From the NCBI GenBank assembly GCA_029378245.1, contig JARKIF010000001.1, forward strand, positions 2,852,001 through 2,916,000: 64,000 bases of DNA, written 5' to 3'. Below the pieces are notes generated by a model. It ran no database searches. It saw only the letters and a list, made by a program, of their open reading frames with translations, and was not told the DNA's origin. The translations under genes and the position numbers were made by a program. Positions within the stretch are counted from its first letter, which is position 1, and every line of letters begins with the position of its first letter. Shown here in pieces: positions 44,537-54,582 of this stretch. This stretch comes from Roridomyces roridus. Taxonomy: Eukaryota > Basidiomycota > Agaricomycetes > Agaricales > Mycenaceae.

Positions 44537-45260
44537 TCACTGGCTGAACATGCCGCGGTGGCCGCCAGCCCCATCGTTCATGTCAATCCAGAAAGGATAG
44601 CGAGGGTTATTTGGGTCGGAGCAATGGAGAGCCGGCGCAGGTCTGGCGATCATGGGGGCCCTGAACGACTCGACAATGTCGGTGACCTCGCCCTTCTACA
44701 GAACCGCGTGTCAGAAAATGCATGCCGGAGGTGGCTGCTAGAGCCAACGAGGCTCAGGATTGAGGAGACACTCGAGTGCGCAAATGGACAATAGTGCGAC
44801 AGGGGACGTGGAAGTCAGGAAGATAGAAGGACTGATTCATATCATACGTAGGCTGTACATCAAGTATACGAATACATACAATACGAACCGATGCAAATAA
44901 ACCCAGTTCCTGACACCGCGAGCATCAGCATCTTATCTTGGGAAGGGCAGAAGAGAGAGAACATACCTCGACATCCTGAATCTTGTTCTTCTTTCTCTCC
45001 TTACGCTCCTCAAACCACTCCAAACCCAAGTACACGAGTCCAAACCCCAGCGCGAGCCCGCCGAGGATGAGGAAGACGGGGAGTAGCTGGTGGAACCAGT
45101 CGACGTGAGCGTCGTCGAGGGGAGTGTATGATTTGTGCATCTTGTAGACGGAGGGCGTTGGCGGGGGTCCTACATCGAAATCGAAATCGTAGGCGGCGTC
45201 GTAAGCCGGCTGCATGATAGCAGTAGCGCTGGCGACGGCGGAGAGGATGGTGGGAGGCAT
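44537..45260 (-). CDS. Small single-pass membrane protein, copy in module C (intact)
   Basis: Exon 1 is 45260-44967 and exon 2 is 44695-44537; the product has 150 residues and differs from the copy at 3375 at few positions (for example 'GPPPTP' for 'GPSPTP', ending 'GMFSQ'). The membrane segment 'LPVFLILGGLALGFGLVYL' and the basic run after it are kept. The intron is 271 bp instead of 52 bp because a 209 bp inverted-repeat element sits in it; donor and acceptor are unchanged, so splicing should still work. Function unknown. It diverges from the esterase fragment at 45470. Confidence 0.72.
44708..44916. mobile_element. 209 bp inverted-repeat element in an intron
   Basis: Ends GTGTCAGAAAA and, reversed, GTGTCAGGAAC, a terminal inverted repeat of 7 exact bases plus partial match. 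The trinucleotide CGC is present on both sides (44705-44707 and 44917-44919). The homologous intron at 3669-3720 has no insertion, so the boundaries are defined by comparison. Non-coding. Confidence 0.68.
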
Positions 45261-45469
45261 TGTTATTGTTGTTGGGTGGGCGAATGGGAATGAGCGAGTG
45301 GAGTAGAGCAGATGCTTGTGGGTGGTAGATGAGAGCGAGAAGCAAGGAGTTTTGAGACAATGGCTGACGGAAACAAATCCAGTTAGGGGGTCTCTGATGT
45401 TTCCGGCTGATTGGCAGATCCTGTCAATGAATTGAATCGTTTTGAGCAATTTCACAGAATTTCACCCAA

Positions 45470-46155
45470 GCCATTGGGCAGATCTACAACACGGATTTTC
45501 GTGCCCACCGGCGTTCAGACTTGTCTATGAGTATGCTGCCCGGAGGCTCCCAGGTCTTCGTAATGAATTGCTTTTTGGTGGACACTCATACCTGTTCAAA
45601 GCAGGTTCAAAGAGACTCTGGAGACGCGCTTTTTTGACCGCGACGAGGCGTGGCACACCAACCAGATGTTCTTGTTCTTGGCCCATGTGGGCGTATCATT
45701 CCGCAGAGCTCATCCCTGGCAACGATCCGACATTGGGAGGCAAGGCCACACGTCTTTGGTTGGAAAGTTGAACTTGACAGATTCGACAGTTGTAAGTTCA
45801 CGCATCTGAACTATAGCTATTCTTCGGCCCAGCTCCAGCAGTTGAACAGGTCTTCTCTCATCAAATGATTGACTTTCACGTCACTTCAGTGAAGTTGAAC
45901 CCCGGCGGTTCGTTCTTTGAATTCTGGACAACGGTCTGGTTCCAATTCCTTTTTGCAGCCGAGCAGTGGTTGCGATACAGCGATTCGGGCATGAAGCAAG
46001 TCATGCAACTGATGCGGTGAAATCTCACCATGATCCCAGACGGTGCGTTCGCCCATCGTTTCGTGGTGCTGCGTTGACCAATTTTACCGACTTCAATATC
46101 GAGAGGACCGACTTTTGCAATTTGCACGAGGTTCTCGACGAGTCTGAAAAATGAA
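45470..46155 (+). pseudogene. 3' fragment of a type B carboxylesterase (module C)
   Basis: Starts with the same non-esterase DNA as the module A fragment ('LVYEYAAR'). Esterase pieces follow: '[28 protein letters not shown]' near 45720, 'YSYSSAQLQQLN' for the '[15 protein letters not shown]' block near 45830, and the last exon '[22 protein letters not shown]' with TGA at 46151-46153. Frames change between pieces and the first two thirds are absent. The ending matches the diverged esterase at 22058, not copies A-C. Confidence 0.7.
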
Positions 46156-46400
46156 CTGGATTCTGAGGGGTCAACGTTCAACGTGGGATGTGATAGGATA
46201 GAAGGAAGTTCAACATTCCAACCCGTGGCTGCGTGTCAGTCAAGTGTCAGTCATGGTGTTTGTCTCTCATCAAAATCAACTAAGAACTTGCACTGTCATG
46301 ATCTGATTCCTGAATCTCACGACTTGCACATGAAGCTCTCACCAAGAGACATGGCGTTCCTGGCTAAAAAGTCGTATGACCTATCGATTCCTCCAGTCGT

Positions 46401-46412
46401 CCCAGTATAAGT
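46401..46412 (+). promoter_or_regulatory. TATA-like element conserved upstream of esterases A, B and C
   Basis: 'CCCAGTATAAGTA' lies about 45 bp upstream of the esterase C ATG. Nearly the same bases stand at the same place upstream of copies A (about 15349-15361, minus) and B (about 21838-21850, minus), so it is the probable core promoter. Confidence 0.45.
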
Positions 46413-46452
46413 ACCCGTAACACCGCACGGCTTACCGTGTAATACTTACGCC

Positions 46453-48665
46453 ATGCGTCTGTCCCTCCCAAGGATACTAGGCAGCCTCCTTTATGGTCTA
46501 TCTGCCGTAGCTGGTGCCTCTCTGGACGTGTCTCTCACTGCCGGCACATTTCGCGGTGTACCGGCGGTAAACGGGGTCCAGAAGTGGATTGGGATTCCGT
46601 ATGCCACACCTCCTCTTGGGTCCCTTCGCTTCAAAGCCCCGGTTCCCATTACAAAAGCGTTGAATGGAGTTCAGAACGCTTCGCAATTTGGAAACGCTTG
46701 CCCTCAGCCTGCGGGGAACCTTGGGGCACCCATCGCAGAAGATTGTTTATTCCTCAACGTGAGTTCCATCACTTCTTTCCGCGTTGGCGTCGCTGATTCA
46801 GCGCAGGTTTTCAGACCTCAGAATGTAACCGCCGGTTCCAAAGTACCAGTGCTGGTGTGGATTCATGTGAGCAAGAGTTTTTTTTGAAAAGACTGTGGCT
46901 CACGAAACAATCTAGGGCGGACAGTACATCAGCGGGTAGCTTCGGAATATCCGACGCATGCTCATCGCACTTATCCCTCCAATAGTGCTGCGTCAGACCC
47001 GCGATGGGACCCGACTCGTATGCAATGCCTCTTCAATCCACCTGTGTACTGAACGCCGTCTAGTCATCCTTCAGAGGAGCGTCGCTGTGAATAAACCAAT
47101 CGTATTCGTCTCGATAAACTATCGGCTGAACACGTTTGGATTCCTTGCGAGCGCCGGCGTCGCTCCTCGTGATTTGAATTCCGGACTCCTCGACCAAAGA
47201 CAGGCTTTTGTCTTTATACAGCAAAACATCGCTGCCTTTGGTGGTGATCCTTCAAAGGTAGTCTCTGCTCATCGTCTCCCGGCGTCACCGTTGATATGTG
47301 CAAAAGGTCACCATTTGGGGTCAGGTACTGTGGGATTTTCTTTCTAGAAATTGTGCTCACACCCGTCTTCCAGTCTGCCGGTGCAGGAAGCGTGGAAAGC
47401 CATTTCCTATTCCCGGCTGCTCAGCCGCTTTTCCGGGCAGGAATAGCTGATTCTTCCTCAGGTCCCTTGTGCGTCGGCAGTTTTCTCTCAGGATAGTCTC
47501 TGAGCTTTATTATAGCAAGAGCTCTCCCCCTGCCAGCACGTATGACAAGCCTGGTAAACCGTTCACTCGACTGCTCGCAGCCACGGGCTGCTCGGCAGGA
47601 GCGGGTGCCGTATCGTGCCTCCGGCAAATCCCGTTCGAAGTAGGCGCCCTTTTCTTGCGTGGGATTTTAGGCTTGGTTGACAATATCTCAGACACTTCTC
47701 AACATTAGCAATGCAATGATAGATGGTACTTTGAATAGCCAGCTCTGGCAACCATCCGTCGGGCCTGCGGGTAGTCTTATTCCCGAGAGGGCCTCTGAAC
47801 GTATCGGCAGTGGAGATTTCCTGCACCTCCCGTACCTTGCTGGTACCAATGTCGGTGGTCATTTACTTCTCTCGCTTTTCACTCATTCAAGGACACCAGG
47901 TCAACGAAGGCACTGTCTTTAGTGGCTCGGTTGAGGGCCTGGGGCTTGTGGGCGCTGCCCAGGACGCCGCGTTCATGAACTTTATTGGTCACCTCGTCAT
48001 CGACAATAGCACTATTACGCCGGATTTGTACGCCAAAAGTCTCGCACTTTTCCCCGCAGGCGATCCGGAAAATGGGGCACCACATGCCACAGGGGACACG
48101 CTTTTCGACCGCGCTGAGGCGTGGTATACTGACCAGATGTTCTTGACGCCCAGACGCAGCTTTTTCCAGCGTGCATCGGTCTTGCAGCCCATGTGGGCGT
48201 ACTACTTTTCCGAGCTCATTCCTGGGAACGATCCAACATTGGGAGGCAAGTCCGCGCGTCTTTGGTTGGAAAGTTGAACTTGACAAATAGAACAGTTTTC
48301 CACGAGTCTGAATTGCAGCTATTCTTTGGACCAGTCCCAGCAGTTGAAGAAGCCTTTTCGCAGCAGATGATCGACTTTTACATCAACTTTATCAATGATT
48401 TGAACCCCGGCGGTTCGTAATTTCTCTAGGCTTGTGCGACTCACAGGTTCAATTCGTTCTGATAGCGGAGTGGACGCGCTACAGCGACTCGGGGACAAAA
48501 CCAGTGATGCAACTCATGCGTGATAACATTACGATGATTCCAGACGGTGTGTTTTCTTATAAATGCACAGACGTGGGAGCGACTGACTGACTTGACACAG
48601 ATTTCAATATTGAGAGGACGAATTTCTTGGGATCGTCCGAGGACCTCGACGAGTTTCAAAAATGA
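46453..48665 (+). CDS. Type B carboxylesterase/lipase, copy C
   Basis: ATG 46453 ('[24 protein letters not shown]'), probable signal peptide. Landmarks are the same as in copy A: '[14 protein letters not shown]', 'EDCLFLN', 'GGQYISG', '[14 protein letters not shown]', 'VTIWGQ' micro-exon of 18 nt at about 47310, 'SAGAGS' with the nucleophile, 'NEGTVF', and '[14 protein letters not shown]' with the His. All splice sites checked are GT-AG, and the frame stays open to '...[10 protein letters not shown]' and TGA at 48663-48665. It is more similar to copy A than to B, sharing 'GGQYISG' and the promoter. Gene X starts 300 bp downstream. Likely secreted; substrate unknown. Confidence 0.8.
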
Positions 48666-48968
48666 AATAAAGACTCTTGTACATTTGAACATTCTATACG
48701 ATGAATTTTATCGTCTCGCGGAATCGGGAGGAGTTCGAGCATATGACAGGTCTTCGACTCTTCGCTCCATTTGTTTCATGCGATCTCTGCATATTCAGAG
48801 GGTGCCTCGTGTTTGAATTCCCCTTGAGTTTTGGTACTCCTCGTAGTCTTGGTTCTATATGTATGACTTTGGTTGAACAGGGTTGAACGTTGAACGTTGA
48901 ACTCTGATTTGAACTCCGACATCAGCGGACTTTCTTTTGACGACAACACCCACTAGATCTCGGTCGCA

Positions 48969-50932
48969 ATGGCGCCTGGAGCCAACTACATGGGCGGGAA
49001 GAGGTGCTTCGCATTTGTGAAGCCCAGGATGAGTTCTGACTTGACTCAGGAACGCTGCGCGGGCCCGCTCGAAGGACACGACACGTCGCACTCACAAAGC
49101 ACATTTCGGTCGCCAACGCCTCGATATCCTCACCAATGGCCTGCTTGGTCGTAACACCACTTCGAACGCATTTGGTCCGCGTGCCACTGCGTCCGACATC
49201 GAGCTGTCGCATGCAAAACAGTCAGAGAACGATTCCGACGCGTTTATCCCGGGACCTCATCGTCCGATGAAAGCTGGTCAGAGTTCTGAGAAACGGAGTT
49301 CGAGGGTATTGGAGGCACTCCATACGGCAGAACGTACGTGTGCTATGCTCGTCCCATCCAGTGTCTTCAATTTCTCGTAGCGCTGGTCATGCGAGCTGCC
49401 ATGGACCAGATTCTTTCCATCCCAGACTTGGCGGGCCTGTCTACCCGACGGACACCCGAACTCAAACGGCCTCGTTTCGTTGGAGACTCGGACTCTCCTT
49501 GTCCTCCACGAAAGCGTCATGTGCGTTCCGCAATCTCCCTCGAGGCCCCGTCCCAATTCTTGTCGCAGAAGGGGCAAGAAGCCCGCTCCAGCTCTCTTTC
49601 TCCAGGCACCGACGATGTTGAAATCGAGTCGATGGATATAGAAGAAGACTGCAACTCACCTGTACGTCATTACTTCCCCGAGCCATTCTTTGACACCAAT
49701 CGTGTCTCTAGTCCCAAATAGTAGACGAAAAGAGGTCTGAGCCTCCGAGAAAGAGGCTTCCACCCGTTCGACGCGACCCGCAGAATCCTCCGATCTTACT
49801 TTCCGCCGCTCCTTCGGATGCCTCTGCTGCCTCCCCGGAACTTAATCCCGCAGGGTTTCGTTTCCGCAACAACTTGTACGACTACCAAGATCCGTGGAAT
49901 GCAGTCGGAGTCATTCTGGGACTCGAGGAGAGTCTTACAGAGAGCGTTACCGACGAAGAACCGGCGACCCAGAATTTTGGCCTAGACGACGAAGAACCTG
50001 AGGCGGATGACGACGATACGGCGTCGGTTTATTCTTTTGCTTCGAACGAGTCGCTTGGATCTTTCGTAAAACGGTTGGCACCTGAAGGCAGCTGTCCTTC
50101 CACACCCGTCCCTGGCCACGAATTGAAACCTGATTATGAAGCAGAGTACGAATATGACGAACCACCTTCCCCCACTGCTCACCACGACAACGAACCGTCG
50201 CTTCCCGCAGAGTACATTGCTCAGTGCGATACACCCGATCCGATGGAGGAAGTTGAGCTTAACTCGCCTTCACCGGGCGTTCAAGAAGCGCATTCTGTTG
50301 TTAACGGCCCCTACAAACCTTTGTTTGCTTCGGACTCTCTCGGAGACAGTCCCGCCCATCCTTCCATCCAAAGCCCGAGTGCCACGACATTCGCCATCGA
50401 CAATTCTACTCGCTCTCGAACCACCGTTAACTTGACACCACCGGATTCTCATATTGACGCTACCCCTACGACTCGCACCGATGCCGACGAGCCAACGACC
50501 CCCAAACCAATTTCGAGCCTGTTTTCCATTGGATCGTTGAGTCTGCCGCCGCGCGGCCCCGTTACTTTGTTCAAAGGACCAGTACCGAGCCGCCCTCATT
50601 CTTTTTTCTCACAACTTCGGGCGAAATCACATCCATCGTCTCCTCCTTCGAACCAGTGCAGCAGCTCTCCGCCGCCGCCGAAATTCACAAAGTTCCCATC
50701 GCCTCTTGAGCGCAGGAAACTTGGCGGTCCTCAACCGTCTCCCTTATTCGGGCGCGCGGATCGTGCTGGGTCGAATGGAAGGATAGCGCCCCTCGACGTT
50801 GTGGGACCAGATGACTGCGGGGAGCCCGTCACAGCCAACGACAATACTACCGACGGCTCGAGTGGCCAGAAGTTTTTCGGAGACTTGCAGCTTTTCTCGG
50901 ATGATGACCAGGATGCGGACAGTGATGACTGA
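48969..50932 (+). CDS. Gene X, copy C: disordered acidic protein of unknown function
   Basis: ATG 48969 ('MAPGANYMGGKR'), a first intron, then the same protein as copy A. The frame is shifted by the same missing base before 'FQFLVAL' (about 49360), so the N-terminal 110 residues are out of frame with the rest unless an unseen splice corrects this. From 49338 the frame 'FLVALVMRAAMDQILSIPDLAGLSTRRTPE' runs on, over an intron after 'DCNSP', into the 352-residue C-terminal frame with 'NLYDYQDPWNAVGVILGLEESL' and the acidic 'EPEADDDDTASVYSFASNES' block, ending 'DQDADSDD' at 50932. Family unknown. The long C-terminal frame is under evident constraint, since copies A and C keep it open with only in-frame changes. 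Confidence 0.55.
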
Positions 50933-51201
50933 TTCGAAAGATGTTCGAAAAATTCCTTATCAAAGACACTCATGTATGCATACAGGCCAACCCTTGTCAA
51001 TCGGCCAGCGTGACATGTGTGTATCGCCTTGAAGGTCCTCGGTACGCTGTGGCCCAGCAGTTATCGGGCTGTGCAAATTCGGTGTGACCCGATTAGGGAT
51101 GGACCTCTAGCGGTGCTTTTGTTCTATGGTGGGTCCAAGCGGGTTGTTATAAATTCGGCAACCTACGCCACAGCGATACTCGAGACCTCACTTTCTACCC
51201 C

Positions 51202-52585
51202 ATGGACACATACTTCAACTCAGGCGTGAAACGCACCAAATGCAACCTAACCTGGGCTCCGGCCAGAGGCGCACCCCACCCGCCCTATTCGTACTCCAAC
51301 TCGGTGTCTTTCGATATCCCTCTCGCCCGGGAGACCTTGCTGTTTTTCTCGCAGGGCGGTCTGACGGGTGGAAGCCTTACGGTCACCAGTTCCGCCAATA
51401 TCAGTGACATTGCGCGTGTCGATATCACAGTGCACTACCACGATAGGCGTATGCGGGACCAGGCTGAAATCTGTGTTGTTAAGCGCAACGAGGGTGAGAA
51501 TGGCGTGGGCATTTATGTACGTTTCTTCAAGTTTCAAGTCCCATCCTCTGTCGCTCAACCATCCAATCCATAGACACACCGTGTGACACCCCCGCATAAT
51601 AGCTTTTGTGACGAGCTTCATTTCGAGGTCGTACTCACAATCCCTTGTGGCACTCCCGACGAAACCCTGTACCTCAATCGCCTTGAGACGCATGTCTCCA
51701 CCTTCTCACAATATCTCGAGCCTCTCGCCATTGATTTCGGAGACCTTATCCTCAATGGACGCACCGGGGAGATCACCGTAAAGGTAAGTGACTTGGACTT
51801 GACAATACTAAAACTGACACACCTTCAGACGATCATCGCGCACTCTGCTTACTTCAAGACGCACACCGGCTCTATCTCAGCGGAAGTGAGTCCTGTTTTC
51901 CGTCCTTCTCTTTTCTCTTCTCATGTTGTCTAGCACCTGTTTGCCTCGAAATTGACGTACGATCGGAGACTGGAAGCATGAAAGGAATATACATGGCAGC
52001 TCGCTCTCTCTGCCTCATCACGAACACCGGCAAAGTTAACGTGGATGCGCTTCTCACGGGCAGCGAGGGCCCGAATAATTCCTTAAACATCCACACCAGA
52101 ACCGGGTAAGTACGAATATGAGCTCAAATTTCCTCAATTGACGCATGCATTTCAGTCCCTTGATCGCTCGTATCTTGCTCGGGCCACTGGACACGCCCGA
52201 TAGCTACAGGGGCAACAACTTCGCCGTTACCACAAAATCCTCCAATGGCTCCTTGATTGTGTACATTACCTCGCCGCCTGACTCAGTGCTCACTGTCGAC
52301 GCTTCCACGAGAACCGGTTCCGCGATACTGTCTCTCTCACCACAGTTCGAAGGTTACATGGATGTGTATTCAGCCCACTCCGTGGGGGAGATCGAGGTAT
52401 CGAATACTACGGGCTCGTCGGATGGTCGCAGGCGTGTGATGAATACGACTCAGAGGGAGACCCACTGGGGTAGAGGTACTGCAGGGTCCGTCTTTTGGGA
52501 GGCGAATCCAGTTATGAATGTGCAACGTCCCATGGGCAACGTCGTCCTCGAGACTTGGACCGGCCCCGCGACCATCTGTCTATAA
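51202..52585 (+). CDS. NGPI-repeat protein, N-terminally truncated copy (module C)
   Basis: Homology to 24493-26151 starts at 'DLTFYPMDTYF' around 51180, the second exon of the complete gene. The first exon with the cytosolic head and membrane segment is not present upstream. What remains has 'SNSVSFDIPLARETLLFFSQ', 'NISDIARVDITVHYHD' and, over several introns, 'LNGRTGEITVK', 'ITNTGKVNVDALL' and 'TKSSNGSLIVYITSP', ending 'GPATICL' at 52585. If expressed from ATG 51202 the product would have no membrane anchor or signal. It may be a pseudogene; no internal stop was confirmed. The 2OG gene copy 5 begins 97 bp downstream on the same strand. Confidence 0.55.
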
Positions 52586-52681
52586 TAAATGTAATTCCTT
52601 GACATTGAACATCGTTTTGGAACCCTGGGAAAGTGGCTGTGAGCATTTATAAGCGAAGCCCCTTTCAGCACAACGCCCACA

Positions 52682-54307
52682 ATGACCATTGAAAACCAGC
52701 TCGAGCTTCTGCGCGAGTCAATTGCCGTCCAAGTTCCCTATACCGGCGGCGTTCACTTGGTCAAGGAGGATGACCTCGCTGTCTACTACGACGTCCAAGG
52801 CGAGGAACGGCCTTGGTGAGCAGAAATCACTTTCTTTTTTGCTGAGAGGAATCTCAATACTATGCGTAGCCGAGTCGACCTGGGTACTGCAACAGAGATA
52901 GAGCTCGCTGTACTTCTTACCGCCTGTCAGAAGGCTACCTTTGGTGTCGCGGCAAGGATATTCTCGACGAGACCTACCGCAAGGCCGGAAAGATGGACGT
53001 CAGTAACTTTGCAGTGCGCTTCGACGTCGCTCGCCTTCTTCAGGTCATCAGCCCCGAAATTCTGTCCGGGCAGGATACGGTGAACGAGGACAAGTTCCTC
53101 AGAGCAGAGATGTACAAACTGAACGTTTACGGTGTGATATCTTTCTATTCCTCGTCGTTAACGTTGGTTTCCGATCATTTCAGGTCCTGGTTCATTTTTC
53201 AAGGCGCACAAGGATACTCCGCGCAGTCAAGAAATGATTGGATCGCTCGTCATCGTCTTTCCAACCGCTCACGAAGGCGGCGCGCTCACCCTCGAGCATC
53301 AAGGAGCGTCCTGGGTGTTCGACTCTACCGCCGAGCTTGCAGCAGCTGCCAAGCCAGCATCTATCGCCTATGTCGCGTTCTACGGCGACGTAACTCATTC
53401 CGTTGAGACCGTGCCCTCCGGCTACCGCGTCACGCTTACCTACAATCTCTACCTCGCAGATCGAGGACTTCCCCCGGTCGGTACTATCCAAAGACACATA
53501 CCCGCACCTGAAGAATCTTTTGAGCGCGTTTTACGCGCTCTCCTCGCGGACCCTACCTTCCTTCCAGCTGGCGGCCTCCTCGCTTACGGTCTTGTGCACC
53601 AGTACCCGCACCCCGCACCCCCGGAGAGCAAGTACTTCGAAGAAAGAGGCCGCTATGAGTGGCCTCCGAGCCGCCTCCCGCGTCTGCTACGCCTACTCAA
53701 AGGTGGCGACGCGCGTATCCGCACAGTTTCTGAACGTGTCGGCTTGCCGACCCACGTCAGGGTGCTCTACAACAGCTCAAACCACCATTCGCTCGGGCAC
53801 GACATTCTTACGGACGATGTGATGAATCTTGAGGATGTGGATGAGGATTATTTAATGGAGGAGATTGAAAAGGTCGGGACGGTAGTGCAGAGAGATGCGG
53901 GGCGCGAGCAGACGGTATTGAATGGGTACAAGTGGGATGTCCCGACGCAGAGTGAGGAGGAAAGGAGGAAGGGGTTGGAGGTGCATTGGGTCACAACGCT
54001 GGATACGAGGTCCAGTAACAAGGTGGGCTCTCCGTTCATCGCGCTTGGGAACGATGCGAACATTGCATATATCTATGGCAATTTGGGCTTGTTCGTTTCC
54101 GTTCCTGCGGTGGGGGAGGGACTGAGGCATAGGCGCGTCGCGGTCTTTCTCATTTTCCATCACTCATGCGGAGAGCAGAATTTTCCGTCTCCGATTTCTA
54201 TTTGTGAACGAATTATAGTCTTCCATTCGGGCTTTCGACACTGCGATTCACTCTCGGCACGCGTACGCGCTAGTGTGCGAACCAGCCGCCATCCAATACC
54301 GACATAA
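52682..54307 (+). pseudogene. 2OG-Fe(II) oxygenase copy 5, one-base deletion in exon 2
   Basis: Exons 52682-52815, 52870-53131 and 53184 onward fit the family with GT-AG introns of 54 and 52 bp. In exon 2 the family reads 'TFGVGGKD'; here one base is missing at about 52954, shifting the frame until the correct one is found again from 'MDVSNFAVRFDVARLL'. Exon 3 is open and has the full catalytic set: 'AHKDTPR', 'YGDVTHSVETV', 'GYRVTLTYN'. A second one-base loss at about 54127 removes the family stop after 'GEGLR', giving a 58-residue unrelated tail to 54307. Two independent small deletions suggest decay, not error. The upstream 'CATTTATAAG' element near 52650 may be its TATA box. Confidence 0.7.
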
Positions 54308-54549
54308 GCGAATCCTCAGTCCACCGCATGGTATGTACGATCAGCGGCAAATATTACGGCTCGAAACCCATTATTTCCGGCGTATTCGGCCCCGGCTTAT
54401 TCATGCGAGTCCCTTTGAATTGCAATGGCGGCCTAGGGCGGCCTACCGATATGATGATATACAGCTTCGATCCGTTTCTGCCAGTTGCTGAGCCAATTAC
54501 AACCCTTCACTCACGTTTGCCCCTCCCGGAATTAGCGCTATCCAGTGGC

Positions 54550-54557
54550 TATAAATA
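54550..54557 (+). promoter_or_regulatory. TATA box of the GMC oxidoreductase gene
   Basis: TATAAATA ends 26 bp upstream of the ATG at 54583, a typical distance in this group of fungi. Confidence 0.5.
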
Positions 54558-54582
54558 TTCGACAGTCTTCACGTTCTTCGAC

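Larger units (their letters stand above)
44537..52585. repeat. Right arm of the large inverted duplication (module C)
   Basis: Holds small membrane-protein gene (minus), esterase 3' fragment, esterase C, gene X copy C and NGPI gene (plus), in the mirror order of 8200-17957. The central single-copy block lies between the arms. Confidence 0.75.

Noticed and set aside
48240..48300. Possible GC-AG intron in the esterases before the catalytic His exon
   Set aside because: Using GTCCGC as donor two bases further restores the phase ('GGKTVFH'), so an ordinary GT-AG intron explains it.
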